A stretch of DNA of 64,000 bases, taken from contig CAWBQO010000003.1 in the NCBI GenBank assembly GCA_963790965.1, positions 1,178,001-1,242,000 on the forward strand, read 5' to 3'. Under the pieces are notes generated by a model that did no database searches, was not told the DNA's origin, and saw only the letters and a program-made list of their open reading frames with translations. Position numbers and translations under genes: made by a program. Each line of letters opens with the position of its first letter. The stretch's first letter is position 1. Source of the DNA: CAWBQO01 sp963790965 (lineage in GTDB: Bacteria; Bacteroidota; Rhodothermia; Rhodothermales; DASSAV01). Shown one piece after another: positions 1-8,715 of the stretch.

Positions 1-1240
1 TCAGCGACACGTCGACGTTCGGAAACTCGCCGTTAATGTCGTCCATCTCGTACAGGTCGTCGTAGGAGACGTTGGCCTCGGCGAGGAGCACGTTCATGTG
101 CCCCGGCATACGCCCGGCCACCGGATGGATCGCGAACTTCACGTCCACGCCCTTTTCCTGCAGCAACTCGGCAAGCTCCCGCACGACGTGCTGCGCCTGC
201 GCTACGGCCATGCCGTATCCCGGCACGATCACCACGCGATCGGCATAGCTGAGCAGGATCGCGGTATCATCTACGGTCGTCTCGTTGATCGATTTGCCCT
301 CCATCGTCGCGCTATGGACGGAGCCTTCTCCAGTCGCGTCGCCGCCGAAACCGCCGAGCAGCACGTTTATGAGCGAGCGGTTCATGGCGTCGCACATGAT
401 CTTGGTCAGGATGACACCCGAGGCTCCGACGAGCGCGCCACTCACGATCAGCGCGGTATTGTCGAGCACAAACCCCGTCGCCGCGGCCGCGAGGCCTGAA
501 TACGAGTTCAGGAGCGCAACCACCACCGGCATATCCGCCCCTCCAATAGGAATAACGAGCAGGATGCCGAGGATAAAGGCTACTACCCCGAGCACGATCG
601 CGCCGTAAACTACGACGTCGGTCTGTACCGGAAACACCGGCGCACCATAGGCCATGTATCCAAGCGCGCCGAGGCCGAGCAGCGCCAGCAGCGCCGTCAG
701 CACCCGCATACCGGGAAACGAGATCGGGTTGCCGGAGATGTACTCGCCTAATTTGCCGAAGGCGACGAAGCTGCCGGAGAACGTCACCATGCCGATCAGA
801 ATGCTGAGGGCAATCGTGATCGCAGCCGCGTACCCGAACACGGGGACGACCGTTGCCTGCGGCAGGAGCGCCTGCGTTACGACACCGGTTCTTGCCGGAC
901 CGTTTTCAGCGATGACGCGCGCGATCTCGGCACCGGCCACGAGCGCCGATGCGAGTCCGCCGAAGCCGTTAAACGCCGCCACCAGTTCCGGCATCGACGT
1001 CATGGCTACGCGTCGGGCGAGCACCGCGCCGATGGCCGAGCCGACGATCAGGCCGCCGATCAGGATGAACGGATCTATGATTTTGTGCTCGAATAAGGCA
1101 GCCACGACGGCAATCAACATGCCGACCGCCGAGAGCTGATTGCCCGCACGAGCTGTTGCGGGAGAGGTGAGCCGCTTCATCCCCATGATGAATAGCGCGG
1201 CGGCCAGAAGGTAGGCCAGTACGATGATTGGATTCGCCAT
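1..1240 (-). CDS. pntB: NAD(P) transhydrogenase subunit beta (partial, C-terminus off the window)
   Basis: The integral membrane and NADP(H)-binding subunit of the proton-translocating transhydrogenase, which moves hydride between NADH and NADP+ at the cost of proton-motive force. About 413 residues are visible from the start MANPIIVLAYLL. A run of hydrophobic segments fills roughly the first 265 residues. The dIII NADP-binding domain follows, with VVIVPGYGMAVAQAQ and HPVAGRMPGHMNVLLAEANV, both hallmarks of PntB. The reading frame is open to base 1, so roughly the last 50 residues of a usual 460-residue protein lie outside. It is the last gene of a three-gene pnt operon; the next gene upstream ends 57 bases away. 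Seen directly; family assignment is firm. Confidence 0.96.
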   Translation of the reverse strand, partial: MANPIIVLAYLLAAALFIMGMKRLTSPATARAGNQLSAVGMLIAVVAALFEHKIIDPFILIGGLIVGSAIGAVLARRVAMTSMPELVAAFNGFGGLASALVAGAEIARVIAENGPARTGVVTQALLPQATVVPVFGYAAAITIALSILIGMVTFSGSFVAFGKLGEYISGNPISFPGMRVLTALLALLGLGALGYMAYGAPVFPVQTDVVVYGAIVLGVVAFILGILLVIPIGGADMPVVVALLNSYSGLAAAATGFVLDNTALIVSGALVGASGVILTKIMCDAMNRSLINVLLGGFGGDATGEGSVHSATMEGKSINETTVDDTAILLSYADRVVIVPGYGMAVAQAQHVVRELAELLQEKGVDVKFAIHPVAGRMPGHMNVLLAEANVSYDDLYEMDDINGEFPNVDVSL

Positions 1241-1297
1241 CTTTACGCGGACTTAAAACGAAGGCTGTGCAGGTGAGACCCGGTTGCGCGGACGCAA

Positions 1298-1639
1298 TCA
1301 GGCGGAGACGGATTGCTTGCTCGGAGCGTCGGTTTTGACCGTTTCTCGCGAGGCGGCAGGCAGGCTCCGGTCCTTCTTCTTGAACATCTGGAGCATACGG
1401 TCGGTCACAAGAAAACCGCCGACTACGTTGATCGTGGCTGCGATGAGCGCGACGAGTCCAACCCACGTGGCGATGTTGTCGTCCACCATGCCGACCACCA
1501 CAAGCGCTCCGACAATCGTGATCCCGCTGATGGCATTGGTGCCGGACATGAGCGGCGTGTGCAGCGTCTGCGGCACTTTGCTGATCACCTCGATCCCGAC
1601 AAAGGAAGCGAGCACAAAGACGATGATATTCTGAATCAT
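1298..1639 (-). CDS. pntA2: NAD(P) transhydrogenase subunit alpha part 2 (membrane)
   Basis: A 113-residue membrane protein matching the C-terminal transmembrane portion of E. coli PntA, here a separate polypeptide as in many bacteria with a three-subunit enzyme. It has three to four hydrophobic helices (from IIVFVLASFVGIEVISKVP to a C-terminal basic tail) and the conserved HTPLMSGTNAISG loop. The frame is open further upstream to 1702, but that would overlap the preceding gene by 47 bases, and homologues start at MIQNIIVFVLA. It lies between pntA1 (ends 1656) and pntB (starts 1240), so all three subunits are presumably made from one transcript. Confidence 0.93.
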   Translation of the reverse strand: MIQNIIVFVLASFVGIEVISKVPQTLHTPLMSGTNAISGITIVGALVVVGMVDDNIATWVGLVALIAATINVVGGFLVTDRMLQMFKKKDRSLPAASRETVKTDAPSKQSVSA

Positions 1640-1655
1640 GAAAGTTAAACCGTTA

Positions 1656-2789
1656 TCAGGCGACAAGGATATTGCGGACGCGCTCATTGACGACTTCACC
1701 ATTGTACGTCACGCAGGCTCCCTTGAAGATTTCGTCCTCAAAGTTCGCCTTGAGGCCATCCGGCCCCACGAACTCCAGCAGCACGGCGGTAATCGTTCGG
1801 GCGTACATCTGGCTGGCGTGAACGGGCATTTCGGAAGCGAGGTTGAGCGGACCCATGATGGTGACCCGGTTCTCGACAATGGTCTCTCCGGGCTTCGTCA
1901 GCGCGCAGTTTCCGCCATTGGTGGCGGCCAGGTCGACAATGACCGAGCCTTCCTGCATTGCCGCAACCGCCTCTTCCGTGACGAGCAGCGGGGCGGGCCT
2001 GCCGGGAATAAGCGCCGTGGTGATGACGACGTCCGCTTTTCCGATGTGCGGGACGAGCAACTCCGTTTGTCGGCGCTGCTTTTCTTCCTGCAAGGCCTTC
2101 GCATAGCCGCCGGAGTCCTGCATGTCGTTGGTGCCGAGGTCGAGTTCGACAAACGTGCCGCCGAGGCTCTGAATCTCTTCTTTCACCGCCGCCCTTACGT
2201 CGTACGCAGCAACGCGCGCACCCAGCCGCTTGGCGGTCGCAATGGCCTGCAGACCGGCGACACCCGCCCCGAGGATCAGCGCGTTGGCCGGCTTGACCGT
2301 GCCCGCGGCTGTCGTGAGGAGCGGGAAGAACTTCGGAAGCGCAGCAGCGGCAAGCAGAACCGCCCGGTACCCCGCCACTGAGCTCATGGCGGAGAGGGCG
2401 TCCATTTTTTGCGCGCGTGAGATACGCGGGACAAGCTCCATGCTGAGCGCCGTCACGCCTCGCTCCGCAAGCCGCGCGGCCACTTCCGGGTGATCGAGCG
2501 GCGCAAGGAAGCCGATCAGCGTCGCACCGGAGCGCATAAGGTCGATCTCTTCTTCCGACGGAGGCTGAACCTTCAGCACCACGTCCGCCCCAAAGGCGAC
2601 TGCGCGGTCCACTATGCGCGCGCCCTGCGCGGTGAACAGTTCGTCAGGTATGTACGAGTGCTCGCCGGCACCGCGCTCCACAAGCACCTCGATGTCTTTC
2701 TTGACAAGGCGTCCGACAAGCTCGGGAACGAGCGCCACCCTGTTTTCACCGGCTTCGCGCTCGGCGGCAATCCCTACGGTTACGGCCAT
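1656..2789 (-). CDS. pntA: NAD(P) transhydrogenase subunit alpha part 1 (NAD-binding)
   Basis: The soluble NAD(H)-binding dI subunit, 377 residues, of the alanine dehydrogenase/PNT family. The N-terminus VGIAAEREAGENRVALVPE and the nucleotide-binding motif GAGVAG (residues 174-179) are typical. The protein stops where E. coli PntA would continue into membrane helices; those are encoded by the next gene. First gene of the pnt operon. The 294-base upstream gap presumably carries the promoter. Together with the next two genes it would supply NADPH for biosynthesis and peroxide defence. Confidence 0.95.
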   Translation of the reverse strand: MAVTVGIAAEREAGENRVALVPELVGRLVKKDIEVLVERGAGEHSYIPDELFTAQGARIVDRAVAFGADVVLKVQPPSEEEIDLMRSGATLIGFLAPLDHPEVAARLAERGVTALSMELVPRISRAQKMDALSAMSSVAGYRAVLLAAAALPKFFPLLTTAAGTVKPANALILGAGVAGLQAIATAKRLGARVAAYDVRAAVKEEIQSLGGTFVELDLGTNDMQDSGGYAKALQEEKQRRQTELLVPHIGKADVVITTALIPGRPAPLLVTEEAVAAMQEGSVIVDLAATNGGNCALTKPGETIVENRVTIMGPLNLASEMPVHASQMYARTITAVLLEFVGPDGLKANFEDEIFKGACVTYNGEVVNERVRNILVA

Positions 2790-3083
2790 AATGAACCTGT
2801 AAACGGAAAACTATTGATTTGTATACAGCTTGCAAAAGGGCTACCCCTTCAGCGCACCGAGCAGCGGCCGGCGCACGCCTCCGGCAGACTCTCTATATAA
2901 GCAGAACGAGATCGATCCGCAACGACTTTGTTGCACGTACAACCGGATGCGCTACAGAGGCCGGCAGATTTTCGCTAAGCACGCGGTGAAATAGACAGGA
3001 CCGGTACAAACGTGGGCAGGCGTCGCACCGGCCCCACTCCTGCGCCAACTTCTCGCAGTCGCTCGCACAAGGAAGCCACCTTC
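2790..3083. other. Gap between serC end and pntA start
   Basis: No credible gene. It should contain the pntA promoter (read leftwards). An AT-rich TATATAA lies near 2894-2900, and a short inverted repeat GTTG-N6-CAAC at 2930-2943. The half-sites are the reverse of the cyanobacterial SufR box, so no regulator is assigned. Confidence 0.4.
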
Positions 3084-4202
3084 CTATCCGTTCTTCTGCT
3101 CAAAATCATCCATGAAACCAACCAGCGCGTTGACGGCTTCGGGCGGACAAGCGTTGTAGATCGAAGCACGGATGCCGCCGACGGAGCGGTGTCCCTTGAG
3201 CGCCAGCAGTCCCGCCGCCTTTGCTTCCGCGATAAACGGCTTCTCAAGATCCTCGTTCTTCAAGCGGAAACAGACATTCATGAGTGAGCGGGAGTCCTCG
3301 TCCGCCGTACCGCGATAGAACTCCGTCCGGTCGATGCGCTCGTAAAGGCGGCCCGCCTTCTCTTCGTTCTGCTTCTCGATCGCTTCAAGCCCGCCAAGGC
3401 CCTCCAGCCACCGGAGGACTTTTTCAACCATGTAAACGGCGAATACCGGCGGCGTATTGAACAGGTCGGCCGTGTGCGTGCCGTAGTCCAACATGGTTGG
3501 CAGACTCGCATTGCGCTTTTGCAAGAAGGAGTCTTTGATCAGGACGACCGTAACACCCGCGGGACCAAGATTCTTCTGCGCGCCCGCGTAGATCAAGCCG
3601 TAGCGATCCGCGTCTATGCGGCGGCTGAGGAAGTCGCTGGAGGCGTCGCAAACGAGCGGCACGCCGGCCTTCGGCTCCTCCTTGAACTGCGTTCCGAAGA
3701 TCGTGTTGTTGGACGTGAAATGCAGATACGCGGCCTTGTCGTTGAGATCCCAGGTATTCGCCTTTGGAATGTAGGAGAAATTGCGGTCCTCGCTCGTGCC
3801 TGCCTTCCTGCCGTCGCCGAGGTACTTGGCTTCCTTTAAGGCTTTCTTCGCCCAAGCGCCGGTAATAAGGTAGTCGGCCGCGCCGTTTTTCGGCAGGAAA
3901 TTGAGCGGAACCTGGTAGAACTGCATGGACGCGCCGCCCTGCAGGTAGAGCACGTGCCAGTCGTCGCTAAGCCCGAGCAGCGACCGGAAAAGCCCGGTAG
4001 CCGACTCCTGAATGGCCGCGTACTCCGGCGAGCGGTGACTGATCTCGATCACCGAGGCCCCCGCCTTTCCATAAACCGGAAGTTCGCCTTTGACTTCCTG
4101 AAGCACCGACTCCGGCAAGACCGCCGGCCCGGCAGAAAAATTGAACTGCCGCTGCGTCGGGTCGGTGCGCTCCGGCATCTTGTAATTGACAGGCTGCATC
4201 AT
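3084..4202 (-). CDS. serC: Phosphoserine aminotransferase
   Basis: Converts 3-phosphohydroxypyruvate to 3-phosphoserine with glutamate (second step of serine synthesis; also used in pyridoxal phosphate synthesis). About 372 residues. Family signs are the N-terminal FNFSAGPAVLPESVL, the PLP-lysine region YAGAQKNLGPAGVTVV, and the C-terminal KGHRSVGGIRASIYN. The open frame runs to 4379 but that would overlap serA. The start is taken at the double ATG near 4199-4202; MPERTD at 4178 is an alternative. It lies 26 bases after serA, so the two are almost certainly co-transcribed. Confidence 0.96.
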   Translation of the reverse strand: MMQPVNYKMPERTDPTQRQFNFSAGPAVLPESVLQEVKGELPVYGKAGASVIEISHRSPEYAAIQESATGLFRSLLGLSDDWHVLYLQGGASMQFYQVPLNFLPKNGAADYLITGAWAKKALKEAKYLGDGRKAGTSEDRNFSYIPKANTWDLNDKAAYLHFTSNNTIFGTQFKEEPKAGVPLVCDASSDFLSRRIDADRYGLIYAGAQKNLGPAGVTVVLIKDSFLQKRNASLPTMLDYGTHTADLFNTPPVFAVYMVEKVLRWLEGLGGLEAIEKQNEEKAGRLYERIDRTEFYRGTADEDSRSLMNVCFRLKNEDLEKPFIAEAKAAGLLALKGHRSVGGIRASIYNACPPEAVNALVGFMDDFEQKNG

Positions 4203-4228
4203 GATGTGCGTTGTTTTGGGTGCAAAGA

Positions 4229-5431
4229 TCAAAGAGCAATGACGGACGCCGCAATTACGTCCTCTTGTGCCGTTATGCGGTTGATCACGTCCTCCTGCGC
4301 GTCGCCGTGGAACCGAATGCGCGCGCACGCGGCGTGCGCTCCTTTGAAGATGAGGTTCTCCATCTCCTGTACATTCCATCCGGCACCCCGCACGTCGTCG
4401 AGCACACGGGCAAGCACGCCAACTTTGTCGAGATGGCGCACCGTAAGCAGGTGGGTCGCCGGAGAGCGTTCCTCAAGATTGACGCAGTTGAGAACCTGCC
4501 CCGTTTCGGCGTAAGTCAGAAGGATGCGGACGGCCTCGGTCGCAATCGCATCCTGCGCCTGTTCGGTGGATGCACCGATGTGGTGCGTCATGTAGACACT
4601 CGGATGGTTCTTCAGCGGATGCTCGAAAGGCCCCTCCTTACCCGACGGCTCACCCACCATCACGTCCACCGCCGCCCGGACGCCTTTCTCGTCGAGCGCC
4701 CAGCGAAGCGCTTCCTCGTCAACGACGGACGAACGGCTCGTGTTGATGAAGAAACTTCCCGGCTTCATAGCCTCGAAGAAAGCCCTGTCGGCCATGTTCT
4801 TCGTCTCCGCGCCGCCTGCGACATGGATGGACACGATATCCGACAAGCGAGCCACTTCCAGCGGTCCATCGGCGCGCCGGACGCCAAGCTCCGCCGCCGT
4901 CTCGTCCGTGAGCGAGCGGCTCCACGCCACGACCTTCATGCCGAAAGCCTGCGCGCGCCGCGCCACTTCCCGGCCAATATTACCCAGGCCGATAAGCCCG
5001 AGCGTGCGTCCTTTCACTCCCTGCGCTTTCGAATAGTACGCCTTCTTCCACTGGCCGCCGCGCGCGTCGGAAACGTTGTCCGGCAACGCCCGGTCGAGCG
5101 CCAGCATGAGTCCGATGGTGAGCTCCGCCACTGCGGCGGCGTTCTTGCCGGGACAGTTTGCTACAAAGACGCCGTGGGCGGAGGCCGCCTCCACGTCGAT
5201 GTTGTCGTAGCCTGCGCCGGCCCGCACGATGAGTTCAAGCGCCCGCCCTGCTTCGATAACTTCCACAGGCACTTTCGTTGAGCGCACGATGAGCGCCTGC
5301 GGCTGCTCTTCGCCGACCGCCGCGCGCAGGTCATCTCCCTTCAGCCCGGCGCGCACTACGACTTCATGCCCCTTTTCCTCCAGCGCCTTGTTGCAGGCGT
5401 CCGACAGCTTGTCTGCAATGAGTATTTTCAT
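4229..5431 (-). CDS. serA: D-3-phosphoglycerate dehydrogenase
   Basis: Oxidises 3-phosphoglycerate to 3-phosphohydroxypyruvate, the committed step of serine synthesis. 400 residues from MKILIADKLSD; the longer frame to 5542 overlaps the neighbouring gene and is not used. The NAD-binding Rossmann motif is GLIGLGNIGREVARRA, followed by the 2-hydroxyacid dehydrogenase regions NTSRSSVVDEEAL and the catalytic-His region THHIGAST. From about residue 325 there is a C-terminal ACT-like domain (HLLTVRHLDKVGVLARVLDD), which in this family often senses serine. Middle gene of DUF1015-serA-serC. Confidence 0.96.
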   Translation of the reverse strand: MKILIADKLSDACNKALEEKGHEVVVRAGLKGDDLRAAVGEEQPQALIVRSTKVPVEVIEAGRALELIVRAGAGYDNIDVEAASAHGVFVANCPGKNAAAVAELTIGLMLALDRALPDNVSDARGGQWKKAYYSKAQGVKGRTLGLIGLGNIGREVARRAQAFGMKVVAWSRSLTDETAAELGVRRADGPLEVARLSDIVSIHVAGGAETKNMADRAFFEAMKPGSFFINTSRSSVVDEEALRWALDEKGVRAAVDVMVGEPSGKEGPFEHPLKNHPSVYMTHHIGASTEQAQDAIATEAVRILLTYAETGQVLNCVNLEERSPATHLLTVRHLDKVGVLARVLDDVRGAGWNVQEMENLIFKGAHAACARIRFHGDAQEDVINRITAQEDVIAASVIAL

Positions 5432-5498
5432 GATTAAACGCAGTTTTGGATCCCCCGCCGACAGGCCGCATCGATGGGCGCGGGCAAGCGGATCGGGT

Positions 5499-6710
5499 TT
5501 AGAAAAGGTGAACGAGCAGGCCGCTTCGGAGCTTCGGTTCAAACCAGGTCGACTTCGGCGGCATCAGCGCGCCCGCCTCCGAGACCTCGATGAGCTGCTC
5601 AACTGAAGTCGGATACATGGAGATGGCGAGCGCTGCCTTGCCACTGTCAACGAGCCGTTCCAACTCGCCGGTGCCTCGTATCCCTCCAACAAAGTCAATG
5701 TTTGCGTCGGTGCGAGGGTCGGTAATTCCCATCATCGGCGCAAGGACGTGCTCGCTCAGGCGCGCAACGTCGAGATTGTCCGCCACCGAGTCGCTCGACG
5801 ATGGCGGCAGCGTTGCCCCATGCCACTGACCTTCGAGGTAAAAAGTGATGTCCCCTGGGCGCTCCGGTGTTTTCTTTCCTTCGCCGAGGCGCAAGTCGAT
5901 GCGCTTTCCGAGCACTTCCAGGAATACATCCGGGGCCATCGGCAGCCGCCGAATCACGCGGTTGTAAGACAGGATTCGCATCTGCGATACGGGAAAAAGA
6001 ACGGCCGGGAAAAACCCGTATTCCTCCGCCTCGCCGCCACTCACCCGCCGTTCTGCGGCAGCACGGCTCGCCGCTTTACACCGGTGGTGACCGTCGGCCA
6101 CAAAGAGCCGCTCGACACGCCCGAACGCATCGACCAGATCGCTTGCCTCATCGACCTTCCAGATCGCGTGTTCCACGCCGTCAGAGGCTGTGAACTGGTA
6201 GAGCGGCTCGCCTCTTACTACGGCGTCCACAATGCCGTTGATATCGGAGCTGTCGCGATAGGTCAGCATCACCGGCTCGGCGTGTGCTCGCTGCGCGAGG
6301 ATGTGCCGCGTGCGGTCCTCCTCCTTAGCCACGCGCGTAAGCTCATGCTTCATGATCGTGTCGGCATCGTACTCCGCCACGGACACGCACCCGAAGATGC
6401 CCGTCTGCGGCCTGCCGTCCATGATGAGGCGGTACACGTACACAGCCGGACGCTCTTCCTGCAGCGTATAGTCGGCCGACACAAACGTCTGAAGGTTCTC
6501 CGCCCCTTTGTCGTACACCGCGTCGTCGTGCTCGTCCGTGCCCTCCGGCAGATCGATCTCGGGGCGAATCACGTGAAGGAAGCTGATCGGATTTCCCTCT
6601 GCCAGCGAGCGCGCCTCTTCGGTGTTGATCACGTCGTACGGCACGCACGCGACTCTTTGCGCACTTTCAGGTTGAGGGCGGACGGCGCGAAACGGGTGAA
6701 GGGTAGCCAT
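5499..6710 (-). CDS. DUF1015 family protein, serine-operon associated
   Basis: A 403-residue cytosolic protein of the DUF1015 family (PF06245). Recognisable features are the N-terminal VPYDVIN (residues 23-29), KHELTR (121-126), and a central VADGHHRCKAA with DGHHR at 206-210. No signal peptide or membrane segment. It starts the run DUF1015-serA-serC with 67 bases to serA, so it is probably made with the serine enzymes. DGHHR is reminiscent of the DGxHR element of ParB/sulfiredoxin-fold serine kinases (SerK/SbnI). That likeness is an inference from a short motif. No phosphoserine phosphatase gene is in the window, so a role at the last step of serine synthesis is possible but unproven. Confidence 0.85.
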   Translation of the reverse strand: MATLHPFRAVRPQPESAQRVACVPYDVINTEEARSLAEGNPISFLHVIRPEIDLPEGTDEHDDAVYDKGAENLQTFVSADYTLQEERPAVYVYRLIMDGRPQTGIFGCVSVAEYDADTIMKHELTRVAKEEDRTRHILAQRAHAEPVMLTYRDSSDINGIVDAVVRGEPLYQFTASDGVEHAIWKVDEASDLVDAFGRVERLFVADGHHRCKAASRAAAERRVSGGEAEEYGFFPAVLFPVSQMRILSYNRVIRRLPMAPDVFLEVLGKRIDLRLGEGKKTPERPGDITFYLEGQWHGATLPPSSSDSVADNLDVARLSEHVLAPMMGITDPRTDANIDFVGGIRGTGELERLVDSGKAALAISMYPTSVEQLIEVSEAGALMPPKSTWFEPKLRSGLLVHLF

Positions 6711-6847
6711 ACGGTAGCTGTCGGATAAAGGGGCCGGTTCGGTGTCGCAGCGTTTGCTAATGCAGAGTATACGTCAGAACACACATTCGAGGCGAAACAA
6801 CCCCGTTACCGGCCGATGAACTTCGCGTTAAGCGGTCGCAAACAGAA

Positions 6848-6880
6848 AAGGGGAGCGTGCAAGCTGCGCACGCTCCCCTT
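6848..6880 (-). terminator. Intrinsic terminator of the peroxiredoxin gene
   Basis: A perfect 13-bp inverted repeat (6848-6860 with 6868-6880) around a 7-base loop, followed in the leftward direction by a T-rich run. It lies 23 bases past the peroxiredoxin stop. A-rich flanks on the other side could let it act in both directions. Confidence 0.85.
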
Positions 6881-6903
6881 GCAGGTGAACAGGATCGAGC
6901 CGC

Positions 6904-7539
6904 TCAGGCAGGCTGCGGCGTAAGCCGGAGATATGGCTTCAGCGTACGATGACCTTTCGGAAACCGCTCACTTAGCTCCTTTTCATCGGTGATCTTCGTG
7001 GAGATCACCACGTCGCCGCCCTGCTGCCAGTCAGCCGGCGTCGAAACGGCGTAGCGGTCGGTCAGCTGCAGCGAGTCGAGCACGCGCAGCAGTTCCGCGA
7101 AATTGCGGCCGGTGCTGGCCGGGTAGGTAAGGGTCAGCCGAAGACGCTTGTCCGGATCGATGATGAACACGGAGCGCACCGTCAGGGTGTCGTGCGCCTC
7201 GGGGTGGATCATGTCGTAAAGATCGGACACCTTGTGGTCCTCGTCGGCGAGGATCGGGTAGTCCACCTTTACGTCCTGAACTTCTTCAATGTCCTTAATC
7301 CAGGCGAGGTGGCTGTCGACCGGGTCGACGCTGAGGGCGATGGTTTTCGCATTCCGTTTAGCAAACTCCTCCTGGAGTCTCGCCACCTGCCCAAGCTCCG
7401 TGGTGCATACCGGGGTGAAATCCGCCGGATGGGAGAACAGCACGACCCACTGGTCGCCGGCCCATTCGAAGAAGGATATGTCGCCCATGGACGACTTTTG
7501 CTTGAAGTTGGGAACGACGTCCCCGAGATGTAAAGCCAT
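6904..7539 (-). CDS. 1-Cys peroxiredoxin (Prx6 type)
   Basis: Thiol peroxidase reducing hydrogen peroxide or organic peroxides in the cytosol. 211 residues, usual for the Prx6 subfamily. The peroxidatic site is PADFTPVCTTE with Cys45. No other cysteine is seen, which points to a one-cysteine mechanism with an external reductant. C-terminal KPYLRLTPQP is typical of the group. The next gene upstream on the same strand is an OsmC-type protein (114-base gap), suggesting a small oxidative-stress group, although each could have its own promoter. A strong terminator follows. Confidence 0.95.
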   Translation of the reverse strand: MALHLGDVVPNFKQKSSMGDISFFEWAGDQWVVLFSHPADFTPVCTTELGQVARLQEEFAKRNAKTIALSVDPVDSHLAWIKDIEEVQDVKVDYPILADEDHKVSDLYDMIHPEAHDTLTVRSVFIIDPDKRLRLTLTYPASTGRNFAELLRVLDSLQLTDRYAVSTPADWQQGGDVVISTKITDEKELSERFPKGHRTLKPYLRLTPQPA

Positions 7540-7653
7540 GATGTTGTTGGAAGATTTTAGGAAAGTCGAATGGCGCGCCGGTCCAGGCGCGGGGCGGGCA
7601 GGACTCTTGACCCTCCTTGGTTTCGGATGGTGAGCCGGTGACGGGATCTCCGA

Positions 7654-8118
7654 CTATTCGGCCGATGCCTGCACGCTGGCCGCGCTTTCGGCCTGAACGC
7701 GCATGCCGTTTATACTACAACTGTAAGTTATAGTGGCGGTCGATTCGAGCATTCTTGCGACGGAGCAATACTTCGTCACACTCAGCTCGACTGCCCGCAG
7801 CGCCCGTGCGGCGTCGACGTCGCCGGTAAACAGAAACTGGAGGTGAATGGCTTTGAAAGGCGTCGGCGGGCGGCCCTCCGGACGTTCCCCGTCAACTTCG
7901 ACGGAAAACGACTGCACGTCCTGCCGACTCTTCTTCAGAATAGCCACGACATCCATCGCGCTACATCCGGCGAGGGCCATCAGCACGGTCTCCATCGGTG
8001 CCGTTCCCTGTCCGGACCCGCCTTTGCCGGGGGCGGTGTCGATGTGCATGACGTTTCCGTTTTCGTTGGTGCCGACAAAGTGAAAGGCTTTGTCGACCTG
8101 ATCAAGACGTACCTTCAT
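7654..8118 (-). CDS. OsmC family protein
   Basis: 154 residues of the OsmC/Ohr fold, whose best-known members reduce organic hydroperoxides with a pair of cysteines. The two expected cysteines are at 52 (LALAGCSAMDVV) and 118 (SVTKYCSVARML). The body most resembles the YhfA-like branch rather than true Ohr, judged by MALAGCSAMD. Located upstream of the peroxiredoxin on the same strand. Substrate cannot be told from sequence. Confidence 0.9.
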   Translation of the reverse strand: MKVRLDQVDKAFHFVGTNENGNVMHIDTAPGKGGSGQGTAPMETVLMALAGCSAMDVVAILKKSRQDVQSFSVEVDGERPEGRPPTPFKAIHLQFLFTGDVDAARALRAVELSVTKYCSVARMLESTATITYSCSINGMRVQAESAASVQASAE

Positions 8119-8715
8119 AATGGTGTAAGGGTGAGTTAATGAGAAAAGCGGCTCTCGCCTTCCATGAGTGTCGTTGATGGCTCGGTCGTTACCGAAGCCG
8201 CGTCTCCCGATAGGCCCTTTGCACCCGCCGGGCCGGGCACATCACTACCGCAACGCCGGGCACCCGTGTGCCGTAGCCAACACTTGAGAAAGGCCGGACT
8301 ACCGGCGCGCCGAAAAACAGCCAACCCGCGGCTGCGGCGGCGGCTTCCGGTAATCACGAAACGAAACTACCTCGCCACCACCTGCAGCACGCCCGAGGGT
8401 GTCGGCTTAGGAACACCACGGAAGGCGCGGAGTGCTTCACCGCTGCCGGGGCGGGAGGTGCCGTGGTCGGCGTGCCTCGCAGGGACAGCCGGCGAGATGA
8501 GTACCTTCCGGTACTGCCGGGGTGAGGCGAGTTACCGGCCACTGCACGATGGATTCTGCGAAGCCCGACTCAACTTCCTCCGCAACGGCTTTGCGACGGC
8601 ATGTTATGCAGAAAGACAGCCACGGAGACCTGATCGAGCGTCGAAGGTCTACGCCTCCCTCGTTCCCAGCTTATGACGCCTTGTCTGCCAGTCAAACCCG
8701 AGTTCCGCGCTCTTC
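8119..8715. other. 597-base gene-free region before hisH
   Basis: No convincing gene. A plus-strand frame of 170 codons (8164-8676) has arginine/proline-rich, low-complexity content with no recognisable motif. The right half (about 8450-8610) can fold into a long branched-rod RNA, listed separately. The left half should include the promoter of the OsmC gene. No histidine-rich leader peptide was seen before hisH. Confidence 0.5.
8458..8547 (+). ncRNA. Candidate structured RNA or leader (rod-like hairpin)
   Basis: Four nested stems can be read directly. They are 8458-8470 with 8535-8547 (12 of 13 pairs), 8474-8480 with 8522-8528 (7 pairs), 8489-8493 with 8516-8520 (5 pairs), and 8500-8505 with 8510-8515 (6 pairs) closing a TTCC loop. 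Two pairs are G-T on this strand and would be A-C mismatches on the other, which favours plus-strand transcription towards hisH. On the minus strand the loop would instead be a GGAA tetraloop. Small hairpins continue at 8581-8595 and 8599-8609. I compared it by eye with RNase P, tmRNA, SRP and cobalamin-riboswitch signatures and found no firm match. Confidence 0.35.

Noticed and set aside
8401..8640. Possible RNase P RNA (minus strand) or cobalamin riboswitch (plus strand)
   Set aside because: A GAGGAA-like start and a GGAGACCTG segment are present, but the other universally conserved blocks of either RNA are missing or in the wrong order.
8164..8676. 170-codon plus-strand frame in the gap before hisH
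   Set aside because: Low-complexity Arg/Pro content, no motif, and it overlaps the strong nested stems, which better explain the sequence.
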